Source of the DNA: Diospyros lotus
Taxonomy: Eukaryota; Streptophyta; Magnoliopsida; Ericales; Ebenaceae
DNA: 64,000 nucleotides
Assembly: GCF_014633365.1 (NCBI RefSeq)
Contig: NC_068342.1
Span: 4,574,622-4,638,621 of the forward strand
Direction of reading: 5' to 3'
A program made the position numbers and the translations under genes. Positions 44,606 through 55,196 of this stretch are shown here, in pieces. The notes beneath the pieces are model-generated. The model was not told where the DNA came from and made no database searches. It was given only the letters and a program-made list of their open reading frames with translations. Each line of letters opens with the position of its first letter. The stretch's first letter is position 1.

Positions 44606-45961
44606 ATGGCCAATCTTGAAGGTAACGGTAGCAACCAGCCTCGTGACGGTGATCAGGGGTTGTCCGCAGTTTGGAGAGCAATTGAAGAACAGCGGGAAGT
44701 AACTCGTACTATCCAGCAGCGATTGGAGCAACATAGCAACCAATTGGGCACCTTACTACGAGTTGATGATGACAGGAACCTGAATAATGGGGTGAATCAA
44801 GCCGGAGCGGGAAGACCACCTATTAATCATGTCCTTGTTAATCCTAGAAGACCAGTGATTGAAGATAGCGATGAAGAGGATGATTTTGGTCGAGCAATAG
44901 CTAACCCTGGTGGTAGAGGGGTTAGGAGGAATGCGCATCAGCACAACCACAGGAGCAACGATGAGTATAAACTAAAAGTTGATATTCCCACCTTTAGTGG
45001 AGATCTTGATATTGAGGGGTTCCTGGATTGGATCACTGAGGTTGACCGTTTTTTCGAATACATGGAGATCCCAGATGAACGACAAGTAAAGTTAGTGGCT
45101 TACAGGTTGAAGGGCGGTGCATCTGTTTGGTGGGAGCGATTAAGAGAAACGAGATTGAGGGAAGGCCGACAGCCAGTTCAGACATGGAGACGAATGAAGC
45201 AACTGTTAAGAGGTAGGTTTTTGCCCCCTGACTATGAACAATATATGTTTGAAGCTTATCAAAGATGTGCACAGGGAATGAAGAGTGTGAATGAATATAC
45301 CTCTGAGTTTTTACGATTAGCGGAGAGAAACCAATTGTCAGAAAGTGACAATCAACAAGCAGCTCGTTACTTGAATAGATTGAAGCCTGCTATTCGTGAT
45401 AAAATTGGAGTTCAGATGGTTCTAAGTGTGCAAGAAGCAAGGAACTTAGCTTTAAAAGCTGAGTTAATGTTGAGTGAGAGATCTCGTAATGACACCTATC
45501 GTCGGTATAATGGGAATGAAAATAAACAACCAGCTTTTGATAAAGGCAAGTCGGTTCAAGGAGCGCAACCCTCCAATCCACCCCATACAGTCAACCCTAA
45601 TAAGGCTACAACGGGGGGAAACATTCGAGGTACTACTTCTAATCTTCCAAAATCCCCTAATCTTTATGCAAAGCCTATTCTTTTAAAATGTTTCAAGTGC
45701 AATGAGATTGGGCATCGATCTAGTGATTGTCCAAGGAGGAAAACAGTTAACATTGTTGAAAAGGAAGAGGAAGATGTTGCTGAAGAGGAAGTATATTGCG
45801 GGCCTGATGGGGAGGATGATGAAGAAGATTATGGACATGGGCAATATACCTGTGTAGTGAGGAAGTTAATGCTATCTCAAAAGAATGAAGATACTACTCA
45901 ACAGCATAAGCTTTTTCGCACGAGGTGTACGGTGAAAGGAAAAATCTTTGTTGATTATTGA
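44606..45961 (+). CDS. Gypsy E gag protein, 451 aa
   Basis: The capsid/nucleocapsid protein that packages element RNA in cytoplasmic particles. The ATG at 44606 is 20 bp after the primer-binding site. A polar N-terminus precedes the Retrotrans_gag core at about residues 125-285: [63 protein letters not shown]2CX4HX4C zinc knuckle ([14 protein letters not shown]) lies near residues 365-378, followed by an acidic stretch. It ends at TGA 45959-45961, overlapping the pol frame, which is shifted by one base. The frame is uninterrupted. Confidence 0.93.
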   Translation: MANLEGNGSNQPRDGDQGLSAVWRAIEEQREVTRTIQQRLEQHSNQLGTLLRVDDDRNLNNGVNQAGAGRPPINHVLVNPRRPVIEDSDEEDDFGRAIANPGGRGVRRNAHQHNHRSNDEYKLKVDIPTFSGDLDIEGFLDWITEVDRFFEYMEIPDERQVKLVAYRLKGGASVWWERLRETRLREGRQPVQTWRRMKQLLRGRFLPPDYEQYMFEAYQRCAQGMKSVNEYTSEFLRLAERNQLSESDNQQAARYLNRLKPAIRDKIGVQMVLSVQEARNLALKAELMLSERSRNDTYRRYNGNENKQPAFDKGKSVQGAQPSNPPHTVNPNKATTGGNIRGTTSNLPKSPNLYAKPILLKCFKCNEIGHRSSDCPRRKTVNIVEKEEEDVAEEEVYCGPDGEDDEEDYGHGQYTCVVRKLMLSQKNEDTTQQHKLFRTRCTVKGKIFVDY

Positions 45962-48900
45962 TAGTGGAAGTCAGGAGAACATCATAGGAAGAGACGTGGT
46001 GGCAAAGATGCAGTTAACTCCTGAAAAACATCCAAGCCCTTACATGATTGGATGGATCAAAGAAGTTGGTGGCATACATGTGAATGAACGTTGCAGGGTG
46101 CCTTTCTCTATCGGTAAGTACTCCGACGAAGTCTATTGTGATATTGTTGATATGGATGCTTGCCACATTTTATTTGGGAGGCCTTGGCAATTTGATGTGG
46201 ATGCTAAGCACTCGGGTAGGAAGAACACATATCAGCTTGAGAAAGAAGGTGTGCGTTATACTTTGTTACCCATAGTGGAAAAGAATCAAACCAAAGCTTC
46301 TAAAGTGGAGGGGCGAAATTTTCTTACCATTACACATAAACACACAGAGTTTGTGAGGGAGTGTAAGGATACTCGAGAGGTTCACTTATTGGTTATCAAG
46401 GGAGAGAGTGTGAGTGAGCTACTGAAGGTAAATCAAATTCCAGTGGAGGTGCAGGGATTGTTGGAGGAATTTCATGATGTGGTTCCTGAGGAGTTGCCTA
46501 ATGAGCTACCTCCTATGAGAGATATTCAACACCACATTGACTTGGTTCCTGGTGCTAGCTTGCCTAACCTACCACACTACAGGATGAGTCCTAGGGAGAA
46601 TGAGATTTTGCGTGAGCAGGTAGAGGAATTATTGAGAAAAGGGCACATTCAGACTAGCATGAGTCCATGTGCAGTGCCAGCATTATTGACACCAAAGAAA
46701 GATGGGAGTTGGAGGATGTGTGTTGACAGTAGAGCCATCAACAAAATTACTATTGGGTACAAATTTCCAATTCCTAGGCTCGACGACATGCTTGATCAAC
46801 TTGATGGGGCTGTGATTTTTTCCAAAATTAACCTTAGAAGTGGTTATCATCAAATTAGAATTCGACCTGGAGATGAGTGGAAGACAGCTTTCAAGACAAG
46901 AGATGGGTTGTTTGAGTGGTTAGTCATGCCCTTTGGATTAACCAATGCACCAAGCACTTTCATGAGACTAATGAACCAAGTATTACGCCCTTTCATTGGT
47001 AAATTCGTTGTGGTGTATTTTGATGATATTTTGATATACAGTAAGTCTATTAATGAGCATGAGGGGCATATTCGAGAGGTGTTGAGTGTGTTGAGGGAAA
47101 ACAAACTTTATGCTAATTTGAAGAAGTGTACTTTTATGAGTGAGAGCTTGTTGTTCTTGGGCTTTGTTATAAGTAAAGAGGGCGTAAAGGTAGATGAGGA
47201 AAAAGTGCGAGCTATTAGAGAGTGGCTAACCCCTAAAAATGTCAGTGATGTGCGAAGTTTCCATGGGTTAGCAACTTTCTATAGGCGGTTTATCAAACAC
47301 TTTAGTAGTATTGTGGCTCCAATTACTGAGTGTTTAAAGAAAGGAAAGTTCCATTGGGGTGAAGAACAAGAGCAAAGTTTCACCTTGATAAAAGATGAAT
47401 TATGTACCGCTCCTGTCTTAGCTTTGCCAAACTTTGACAAATTGTTTGAGGTTGAGTGTGATGCGAGTGGAGTGGGTATAGGTGCTGTGTTGTCCCAAGA
47501 GAAGAGACCAATTGCATTTTTCAGTGAGAAGTTGTGTGAAGCCAGAAGAAAGTGGTCTACTTATGATAAGGAGTTTTATGCAGTAGTGAGGGCTCTTAAG
47601 ATATGGGAACATTACTTGATTGCCAAAGAATTTGTTCTTTACACGGATCACCAAGCTCTTAAGTACTTGAGTAGCCAAAGGCAATTGAGGAGTGATATGC
47701 ATGCTAGATGGTCTGCTTTTATTGATAAATTTCCATATAAAATTGTACATAAGTCGGGACAACATAATCGAGTGGCAGACGCTTTGAGTAGGCGTGTGGA
47801 TTTGATCAAGACCCTTAGTGTTGAGATTGTTGGGTTTGAGTGCTTGAAAGAATTATATGCGACAGACGAGGATTTCAAACATGTGTGGGAACAATGCATG
47901 TCTCAGCAACCATCAGGAGATTTTTATGTGCATGATGGGTTTCTCATGAAGGGAAATCAGTTGTGCATCCCTTGCACATCTCTTCGTGAGAAAATTATTC
48001 GGGATTTGCATGGTGGTGGCTTAGCAGGGCATCTTGGCAGAGACAAGACTATTGAAGCTGTTATGGGAAGATATTATTGGCCAAGAGCAAGGAGAGATGT
48101 TTCTATTATTGTGGCGAGGTGTTATATATGTCAAACAGCTAAGGGGCACTCTTCTAACGCCGGTCTTTACATGCCATTGCCTGTTCCCAATGCTATTTGG
48201 GAAGATTTGTCTATGGACTTCGTGTTGGGTCTACCGCGAACCCAACGAGGTATGGATTCTGTTTTTGTAGTGGTTGACAAGTTTTCCAAGATGGCGCACT
48301 TTCTCCCATGCAAGAAGACGGCAGATGCAGTAGCTACAGCCAAACTGTTTTTCAAGAAGATTGTTAGACTACATGGAGTCCCTAAAACTATTACTTCGGA
48401 TCGTGATACAAGGTTTTTGAGTCACTTCTGGATTACCTTGTGGAGAATGTTCGATTCATCTTTGAATTTCAGTAGCACAGCACATCCCCAGACTGATGGA
48501 CAAACAGAGATGGTGAATCGTACCTTAGGAAATCTGATTCGCAGTGTTTGCAAAGACAAGCCAAGACAATGGGACCTAGTCATAGCTCAAGCAGAATTTG
48601 CCTACAACAACGCCGTACATAGCTCAACAGGAAGATCACCATTCTCTATCGTATACATGAAAGTTCCTAATCATGCATTGGATTTGGTAAAATTGCCAAA
48701 GGTACCAGGTTTCAGTGTTGCAGCCAGTGACTTAGCCGAACACGTTCAAGCAGTTCAGGAAGATGTCAGGCAAAAGTTGCACGAGGCGAATAAGAAGTAC
48801 AAGGCAGCAGCTGACAAGCATAGGAAGCACAAGGTATTTGCGGTTGGAGATGAAGTCATGATATTCTTGAAAAAGGAACGGATTCCTACAGGACAACAGA

Positions 48901-49136
48901 ACAAGCTCAAGCCAAAGAAGTATGGTCCTTACAAGATTACAAAGAAGATCAATGATAATGCTTATGTTGTGGATTTGCCAAATCATATGGGTATTTCCAA
49001 AACATTCAATGTTGCTGATCTTTCTTTGTATTTGCCGGACGTTGAGTTGTCATACCCAGATCATAATTCGAGGACGAATTCTTCTCAAGTGGAGGTGAAT
49101 GATGCGGTCACCAATCAAGACCCGGCCCAAAGCTGA
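45948..49136 (+). CDS. Gypsy E pol polyprotein, about 1060 aa
   Basis: Protease starts at once ([20 protein letters not shown]). The RT follows with [20 protein letters not shown] and the catalytic [13 protein letters not shown] near residues 355-367. RNase H has [18 protein letters not shown] near 504-521. The integrase has an HHCC zinc region ([25 protein letters not shown]) near 685-720 and a DDE core with [34 protein letters not shown] and [16 protein letters not shown]. It ends with a GPY-like [13 protein letters not shown] and [11 protein letters not shown]. There is no chromodomain. The stated start is a TTG; the frame lies +1 to gag, so it may be reached by frameshifting, or a single-base indel may have split a former gag-pol ORF. 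The ORF runs 38 bases into the 3' LTR. Confidence 0.93.
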   Translation: MLIIDSGSQENIIGRDVVAKMQLTPEKHPSPYMIGWIKEVGGIHVNERCRVPFSIGKYSDEVYCDIVDMDACHILFGRPWQFDVDAKHSGRKNTYQLEKEGVRYTLLPIVEKNQTKASKVEGRNFLTITHKHTEFVRECKDTREVHLLVIKGESVSELLKVNQIPVEVQGLLEEFHDVVPEELPNELPPMRDIQHHIDLVPGASLPNLPHYRMSPRENEILREQVEELLRKGHIQTSMSPCAVPALLTPKKDGSWRMCVDSRAINKITIGYKFPIPRLDDMLDQLDGAVIFSKINLRSGYHQIRIRPGDEWKTAFKTRDGLFEWLVMPFGLTNAPSTFMRLMNQVLRPFIGKFVVVYFDDILIYSKSINEHEGHIREVLSVLRENKLYANLKKCTFMSESLLFLGFVISKEGVKVDEEKVRAIREWLTPKNVSDVRSFHGLATFYRRFIKHFSSIVAPITECLKKGKFHWGEEQEQSFTLIKDELCTAPVLALPNFDKLFEVECDASGVGIGAVLSQEKRPIAFFSEKLCEARRKWSTYDKEFYAVVRALKIWEHYLIAKEFVLYTDHQALKYLSSQRQLRSDMHARWSAFIDKFPYKIVHKSGQHNRVADALSRRVDLIKTLSVEIVGFECLKELYATDEDFKHVWEQCMSQQPSGDFYVHDGFLMKGNQLCIPCTSLREKIIRDLHGGGLAGHLGRDKTIEAVMGRYYWPRARRDVSIIVARCYICQTAKGHSSNAGLYMPLPVPNAIWEDLSMDFVLGLPRTQRGMDSVFVVVDKFSKMAHFLPCKKTADAVATAKLFFKKIVRLHGVPKTITSDRDTRFLSHFWITLWRMFDSSLNFSSTAHPQTDGQTEMVNRTLGNLIRSVCKDKPRQWDLVIAQAEFAYNNAVHSSTGRSPFSIVYMKVPNHALDLVKLPKVPGFSVAASDLAEHVQAVQEDVRQKLHEANKKYKAAADKHRKHKVFAVGDEVMIFLKKERIPTGQQNKLKPKKYGPYKITKKINDNAYVVDLPNHMGISKTFNVADLSLYLPDVELSYPDHNSRTNSSQVEVNDAVTNQDPAQS

Positions 49137-49472
49137 CTCTCGACCACGCCGGAACAATATTTTAATACTTCTTAAGTTTTTAGAATTCTACTTCATGTTG
49201 GATTAAGATTTATTTCTATTAGGATTCTAGTTGGATTTTGTTTTCCAAATATTAGATGGATTTGGATTAGCCAAATACTATAAATATGCCTAGGATCTAG
49301 AGTTTGTAATCAAGTTTTTCTTAATCAAATTTCAGCAACCTATTTAGGTTTTCTTAGCAAAACAGTCTTGTTTTTGCGTCTTCTTGAAAGCCAAGCTTCG
49401 GCCATTGAAGTTTGCTCTTTCAAGGGTTTATTTTGGTGTGTTTTCTTCACACTCGCGCTACACGCTGCGTCA
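49099..49472 (+). repeat. Gypsy E 3' LTR
   Basis: 374 bp, TGATGCGGTCACC to CACGCTGCGTCA. It is nearly identical to the 5' LTR apart from CCCGGCC/CCTAGCC, one further substitution and the 16-bp unit. Confidence 0.95.
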
Positions 49473-50178
49473 CCTCTATTAATTTAAGTTGTAATTTAGA
49501 GGATGCTTCCAACGTCTCAATGTCACATAGCATCTGACATTGAAACTTATGCAATGAATTGTTATATTTTGCCTCTAAATTGGAACTTGATTTAACATTG
49601 ATTACATAAATTCCAATGTCACATAGCATCTAACATTAATTGCATAAGTTCCAATTTACTTGATTTAAATTATAATTTTTACTTGATTTAACATTGATTG
49701 CATAAGTAAATCAAGACAAACAAGTAATTAATTAATGGACCACCCAACCCCAAATTGGGATATTAATTGATTTAATCAATGTTAAATCAAGAATAAATTG
49801 CAATCTAAATCTAATGGAAGACATTGGAAGCATCCTCTAAAGAATTTTAAGCTATATTTTACCTCTAAATTACCTATATTTTGCCTCTAAATTGCCCATA
49901 CCAACCTGCTAGTTTTTGAGCTAGATTTGGGAAGTATTATTTTTTGAATTACAATAAGGAATAATCAAGTTATTAAATAATATTAATTCATTTTCTACAA
50001 AATTATATTATTATAAACATATATTTACAAAAATTAAAGGGTATTTTTAATTATCTCTAAAATCTTACAATTTTACGATTCGATTTTACGATCCGATTTT
50101 ATAAACCCTTTGTCGATCCCACTTAAAATCCCGATTTTAACAACCTTGTTGTCAGTGCTCCCAATTTATAACAGATGT

Positions 50179-51770
50179 ACTGCTACCAACAGAATTAGAC
50201 TCGATAGACTGGGCTGGAGCACTGGAAACAACAAGATCAAGTGTTGAACTCAGTTGATAAAGCCCATCCTTAAGACATCCTTTGAGTAGCACTTCCCCGA
50301 TACTCTTGTCCTTAATCAAACAAGAGCTAGAGTTAAATTCAGCAACAAAGTCATGGTTTCTTGTAAGTTGTGAGACACTAATTAGATTATTTTTCATGGT
50401 AGGAACATGCAAAACATTTAACAAAGAAATAGTGGAAATAGGTTTGGTTTGAGTACACAAATGTCCAAGACCAACATTAGAAATAGTGAGTTACTTACCA
50501 TTACCAACGAAGACTTTATCAACTACCATTGTAAGGAGCATGAAGAAAGAGATTGCTAAGGTTTAAGGTTATGTGATTTGTAGCTCCGGAGTCAACAAAC
50601 CAAGCCAGATCTATTAAAGAAGGTTGTGACAAAGATGTATTATCAATAAGCTGAGAAAAATTATTATAATGAGTTCCTTGGAAAGAACCTAGATCGCTCA
50701 TGTAGGCCTCGCTAGAATCACTAAGGGAGGCTAGAAACACTGCTGAATCTGATTGGGAAACCATTGGAGGCCTTCCAAAATTCGACTAGACATAGGAGCA
50801 GAATTTCACTAAAAGTTTTTATAAGTGCCCTGGCTTGCCACAAAGCTGACAGTAAAACTTCTTTCCTAATTGTCTGCCTCTACCTCTTCCCCCTTGATTT
50901 ATAAAACCACCTCTATTTGGAGCAAAACCTGCTCTATTATGCACCGAATTTCCAAAACTCCTTGGTGTGTATGCAGTCATATTTGCATGCATAGAAGATG
51001 GCATAACTGACTCAACATTGACAGATGAAGTATGTTGCAAATTCTTAGAATTTAATCTTTACTCATGCATCAGTAATAAGTACTGGACCTTCTTAAGATC
51101 TATATCGTCCATTTGGTAGGTGATAAGATTGACTACCATCTCATATTCATAATCCAATCCATTGAGAATTGCAAGAAACAAATCCTTATCACTTAGAGGC
51201 TCTCCTATGGCAGCAAGTGAGTTGCCTATATTCTTGATCTTAAGAATGTAGTCATTTATAGACAAGGAATCTTTCCTAACTGACCTAAGTTGTTGCTTTA
51301 ATTGAAAAGACTTGACAATTGTTTGACGAGAGTATAAGTTTTCAAGTGACGACCATACCTCGACGGATGATTCGCAATGAATCACCTGCGCCAAAACTTC
51401 CTTGTCAATTGTCGAGAAAAGCCACCCAAGCAGCAACTGATCCAATCGAATCCAACTAAAAAATTCTGGCTTCATCATAGGCACTCCATCTTCGCCAGCA
51501 TTAGGATTTGTTATATACTTAGCTGGAGGCGGTGCTTTATTAAGGAAGGATTGAAGGTCAAAGGCTCGAATTGTTGTTGAAATCTACCCCTTCCAAAAAA
51601 TGTAGTTGTTCGGATTGAGCCTAGTAAGTATGTAGCTGAAACCTTTCGCCATCGCAGCAAAATCTGACTGCGAAGCAAAGGACAAAGACGAAGATGAATG
51701 AGTGGAAGGAAAGAGGCGGCACTATGATTTGTATTGGATGCCATTGACCTTGGTCGAGGCTCTAATACCA
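50179..51770 (-). pseudogene. Copia D gag and protease remnant
   Basis: Sense order from 51770. The gag N-terminus follows the primer-binding site. The frame at 51484-51059 carries the capsid region (EVLAQVIHCESSVEVWSSLE, NLYSRQTIVKSFQLKQQLRS). A zinc-knuckle region lies at 51040-50819 (YCQLCGKPGHL). The protease is at 50764-50519 with an intact WFVDSGATNHIT, and the protease end (LNVLHVPTMKNNLISVSQLT) at 50460-50152. Frame changes at about 51050, 50790 and 50490 break it. Confidence 0.87.
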
Positions 51771-52044
51771 TATAATTGACAAGCTAGGGCACAAACAAAG
51801 AGGAAGAAAAGCTCTAAATATTACTCAAAATGTAAGAATGATCCAAGACTACATAAAATAAGGCTATGCTGATTATATTCAGCAAGAGCCTAAACCACCG
51901 ACATAAAAAAGGCGCTAACATAAGCGCAAGTCTAAAGTTGTCTATTACACCATACAGTAACAAATATAACATATCAAAGAACAACACATCAAATACAATA
52001 TTAACAGCTAGAAACAATAGCTTCATGTAATATTTTCTTTCACA
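51771..52044 (-). repeat. Copia D 5' LTR
   Basis: 274 bp, plus-strand TATAATTGACAAGC (mutated TGTAATTGAC) to TTTTCTTTCACA. Confidence 0.9.
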
Positions 52045-52554
52045 AGAAAACCCTAGGTCACGTCATATTTTACTCTCAAGACACTCCCCTCGCCTGTAGT
52101 TAGGCTTCACCAATAACTGATCCAACCATGTGCAACAATTTTAAATATTGGGTTAGTGATGAGGTTTGAACTCATGACCTTTGTCTGCTTTGATACTATG
52201 TTGAATTGTTAACCACCGGCTAATCTAAAAGCTTAAGTTATTAAATAGAGGGTTAACTTTATTTTTTATACTATTATTTTAATCTCAACAATTCCAAAAA
52301 AGAGTTCTAATACAAAAATGAGAACTTTATAAAAGCAATAGCATTTCTAAGGTTTTGATTGTTTTTTATTCCAAAAACACAAAAAACTGTGAACAACCAG
52401 GCCCTAAGTGTTTTCAAGGCTTGAGATGACAGCCAATTCCTGAAAGATGAGTAAGTTGTGTTGTGCATGAAATATCAGAAAAATGAATGTCTACTTAATA
52501 TATGCTATCTGTTATTTTCAGTAAGTAAATATAGAATCTCATCATTCAACTGAC

Positions 52555-53634
52555 CTTTTTATAGTTGCCATCCGGTTCATCTGAGTGGCACTGAAGAACA
52601 ACATCACTGGAAGCTCGACAAATCTGGGCATTTTTGGCCAGTTCTTTGTAGATTTCAAGCAAGCGAGTATATCTATTACAACAAATAGCTCTTAGTAACA
52701 ACTTCTCAACATCAATGCAACTTTGATCAAGGGAAAATTCTGCCTCTTTGTCAGTTAGAGGGTCAACGACAAATGTGCTATGGAGACACTTTATCCGCAG
52801 ATCTGATCCTGGCTCAATTTTTATAAATGGGCATGATCCTGAGTCAGATGTACCAGAAGTTTTATCAAAATCCAACCAGTATAAAACTTTTAGTCCAGGG
52901 GTCCGTAGACCAGCTGAATCAGCCTCCCCGTCTTGAGCCATTTGCGTACTACTGGAACTCCCTCCTTGTCCTATACTACCATCAGATATAAGCTCAAAGC
53001 GGATGGCATCTTTCCATCTGCCTTGGCGAAGTGATTGCACTTGTCTTATGACGGTGTCCATAACAAGCGCAACACAAAGCTCATGGAGAACAGAGTATAA
53101 AATTATAAATGGGTTTTCTGCAGCTGCCATTCTCCGCTCTAAATCATCTCCAAGAACATGCCTTCGTAATTCTTCCAGCTTTACAAATCCACATTTCTCA
53201 CCAACAAGTAGCTCCATATGCAATATCCTCCACATTGATAGGTGCCCCCGATAACCAAGAGTAACTAAGACCTTGAACTCTCCATCCACATGGAGCATTA
53301 CAGTACCATCAGAAACACTGACTTCAGATATTTCGGCGGGCAGTGTAACTTCAAGTAACTTTGACCTTACAAGTATGTCTAACTTCTTCAAAGCCGGCTT
53401 CTGCTCGTCTTCAGTTAATGTGCTTTGAATACCAACATCACCAACACATTTTGGTAAACGTTGGTAATTTCCTGTAAGGAGCACTTCAATTGCAGATGGA
53501 ACATCATAGATAGGAGCGCGAGCTTGCTGTAGCCTTTCATGCATGAAGAAAAGAGAATCTGCTGATTGGGTGAAACACATGTCATGATTTGAAAGAACTG
53601 ATCCAAGTTGTTGACAATATTGTATCAAAGGAAC
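52555..53634 (-). CDS. MED14: MED14 exon (first in window): N-terminal region
   Basis: Encodes 360 residues: VPLIQYCQQLGSVLSNHDMC, FFMHERLQQARAPIYDVPSA, ALKKLDILVRSKLLEVTLPA, LVTLGYRGHLSMWRILHMEL, LGDDLERRMAAAENPFIILY, VLHELCVALVMDTVIRQVQS, FIKIEPGSDLRIKCLHSTFV and LDQSCIDVEKLLLRAICCNR. It lies in the N-terminal half of MED14 (Med14/RGR1 N-terminal domain), which binds other Mediator modules. The acceptor is GATCTGCAG ending at 53635 and the donor GTCAGT follows AAAAAG at 52555. The exon is a multiple of three and open throughout. The preceding residues (start methionine to about residue 65 in Arabidopsis numbering, from memory) are in an exon beyond 64000. Confidence 0.95.
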
Positions 53635-53805
53635 CTGCAGATCAGAAAGAACAGATTAAAAAGAGAAAAATATATAACTCCATGTGCCAGAATTATCCTT
53701 ATCAGTGTCATTAAAGGCCCAAGGCGCACTAAGGCGCAAGAGGGTGTTGGGAGTCTAGGGCACAAGGCAAGACACGCGCCTAGTGGAACTAGGTGCATGC
53801 TAACT

Positions 53806-53825
53806 AAATATATATATATATATAT
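53806..53825. repeat. (TA)n microsatellite in MITE 2
   Basis: A short TA run in MITE 2. A second TA run followed by GA repeats lies at about 54056-54097. MITE 1 has a much shorter ATATAT at the comparable position, so the runs grew after insertion. Confidence 0.85.
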
Positions 53826-54055
53826 CCTAGTTGAAGAATAAGGTATAAAATAGATCATAACTCTTAATAACATATTCACAAGCATGCTATCAAAAAAATT
53901 AAAAAATTCAACATATACTAACTAAAAAGAATATTAAAATAAGTTACATACCTGTAAATTTCAGCAAAGCACATCCCATCATATTTTAGCAACCAATATA
54001 TAAGCATCACAAAAGTCAAAAAACTTTGTAAGAAATTTTAAAATCTATTGTTGTC

Positions 54056-54096
<41 letters not shown>

Positions 54097-54420
54097 AGAA
54101 TAATAAAAAATACCAAAAGATGCAATTTAAAAGTCTTTAAGTCAACTTAAATTAAATCTTAAAAAATTTATAGGTCTTAAATCTTAATTAAGAATAACTA
54201 ATTATACATTTTAAATAATCTAAAAACCATCCTCATCATCAAGATCAAACATTTCCATATTTACATCATTAGAAGCATCATCTCCAATATACTTGTTAAA
54301 ACTGGGAGCGTTGTTGGTACACAGTAATCACAATATCTCACTCAATCACTCACCAACTCAACCACAAAACATACACAATTAGAAAGTAAATGAAAGACAA
54401 AATTGAAATACAGAAAAAGA

Positions 54421-55010
54421 TGATACAATTGGGAGCACTATCGGTTCGAGAATTCACTCAATAAACTAACAAATCTGACCACTCTTTTTGCACTCTCTCA
54501 CCGATTCAACAATATACAACATAAACATAAATTAAAGAATTGACAAAGGATAGAGTTAGAGCAATCAAACCACACAATACACCAAGATTTATCCTGGTTC
54601 AAACTAGTTAAAACCAGTCCTACATTCAGCCTTCAAAGAGAGCAATCCACTAGAAACTTGAAGAAATCAATACATAGAAATCACTCATGCACCCCACAAT
54701 CCTCACTGAAAAAACCGAGAACCCTCATTGCAAGATTACAAAGATATCTCTTCTATCTTTTCTCTAGCAATATAGCTCTCACAATCAATGAGTATGATCA
54801 GTATATTAGGCTCTCAACAGACTACCCCACGTCTTTTATTTATAAGCATAAGAGACGTGAGTTACAATGAGGGAATACCCTATCTACCCCTCACTTAAAT
54901 TTACATGCAATTAGTCTTTTATTTCCTAATTTGTCACTGTCGAATATTAAACCTAATATATACGAGTCCTTCTAGAATATCCAGCCATTCAAGGCAAAAC
55001 TTGAATAACA
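54421..55010 (-). repeat. S-family solo LTR 7, nested in S LTR 6
   Basis: 590 bp, TGATACAATTGGGAGC to TTGAATAACA, with a perfect TSD AAAGA (54416-54420 and 55011-55015). The family block is at 54628-54593, with arms ACTGGT/ACTAGT. It is closest to S LTR 4 (shared TATATACGAGT and GTCTTTTATTTATAAG-type words). An S copy inserted in an S copy shows at least two rounds of activity. Confidence 0.9.
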
Positions 55011-55196
55011 AAAGAAAGATCAAACCACAGTCTTGCACTCTGATTTTTACTCTAGTTCATGCCACGGAAATAACACCACATCCAGCAACTCCACCAAGAG
55101 AACAATCCACTAAGAATGAAAGAATTAATACAATGGAGTTATTCACCCTCTCATAGAACCCGAGTACAATTCTCACAAAAAAATCCAAGAGCTATT

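Larger units (their letters stand above)
44184..49472 (+). mobile_element. Gypsy element E, young and nearly intact, innermost of nest
   Basis: A Ty3/gypsy element, antisense to MED14, inserted in hAT2 with a perfect TSD CCTCT (44179-44183 and 49473-49477). LTRs are 390 and 374 bp and differ by about three substitutions plus one 16-bp repeat. The primer-binding site TGGTATCAGAGC is at 44577. A purine-rich AAGTGGAGGTGAA abuts the 3' LTR. Gag and pol frames are long and open. The order protease, RT, RNase H, integrase is that of gypsy. No chromodomain is seen at the C-terminus. Confidence 0.95.
44010..50148 (+). mobile_element. hAT element 2, non-autonomous (845 bp reassembled), nested in S LTR 5
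   Basis: The left part is 44010-44183 and the right part 49478-50148. The inverted termini are CATTGTTGTTAAAATCCCG and (inward) CAAGGTTGTTAAAATCGGG. The 8-bp TSDs are CTGTCAGT (44002-44009) and TTGTCAGT (50149-50156). Subterminal DNA repeats ATTTTACGATTC-type words many times. There is no transposase. Its ends resemble hAT1 (CANNGTTGTT), so that class could mobilise it. Confidence 0.88.
43405..50173 (+). repeat. S-family solo LTR 5 (622 bp reassembled), split by hAT2
   Basis: The left part is 43405-44009 (starts TGTTGCGTTTGCC). The right part is 50157-50173 (ends CCAATTTATAACA). A perfect TSD GATGT lies at 43400-43404 and 50174-50178 in copia D. Sense is plus, with a TATA-like TTCTATAAGTAAGAGG at about 43577 and the family block at 43811-43848, whose stem is poor here. 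The hAT2 insertion falls within the CTGTCAGTGCTCCC end region. Confidence 0.9.
41144..52044 (-). mobile_element. Copia element D, host of nested LTR, hAT and gypsy
   Basis: A Ty1/copia element on the MED14 strand, with TSDs GGAAA (41139-41143) and AGAAA (52045-52049). LTRs are at 41144-41433 and 51771-52044. The primer-binding site TGGTATTAGAGC abuts the right LTR and the reverse of a GGGGGAA tract abuts the left one. Its own sequence totals about 4.1 kb once the nest is removed, short for a copia, with visible deletions around the integrase-RT junction and the RNase H. Coding is closest to copia C. Confidence 0.9.
40872..52065 (+). repeat. Gypsy-type solo LTR (288 bp when reassembled), nested in TRIM
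   Basis: The left part 40872-41143 begins TGTCACGACCCCAAGG. The right part 52050-52065 ends GGTCACGTCA. A perfect 5-bp TSD (TATTT at 40867-40871 and 52066-52070) lies in the left TRIM LTR. It has a TATA-like GCCTATAAATAGGC at about 40959-40972 and a pyrimidine-rich leader. It resembles the LTR of element G and is interrupted by copia D. Confidence 0.85.
40791..52290 (-). mobile_element. TRIM element (301 bp when reassembled), outermost of a nest
   Basis: A terminal-repeat retrotransposon in miniature. The left LTR is 40791-40871 plus 52071-52081 (81+11 = 92 bp). The right LTR is 52199-52290 (92 bp). Both carry GAATTGTTAACCA, AATCTAAAAGCTTAAG and a TATT-rich end, and the internal part is 117 bp. 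On the minus strand the right LTR is followed by TAGTATCAAAGC (initiator-Met primer-binding site with one change), and GGCGAGGGGAGTG is a polypurine tract before the left LTR. TSDs are GTTCC (40786-40790) and ATTCC (52291-52295). It carries no coding and no 5S rRNA sequence, so it is not Cassandra. Confidence 0.8.
39227..52554 (-). other. MED14 intron of 13.3 kb
   Basis: A phase-0 intron between AAAAAG|GTCAGT at 52555/52554 and GTCGTCAG ending at 39227. It contains one compound nest (40791-52290). The stretch 39227-40790 (with a pyrimidine-rich tract at about 40600-40745) and 52291-52554 show no gene. Confidence 0.85.

Noticed and set aside
40791..52290. TRIM as a Cassandra element
   Set aside because: Cassandra LTRs carry a 5S rRNA promoter segment; none is present in the 92-bp LTR.
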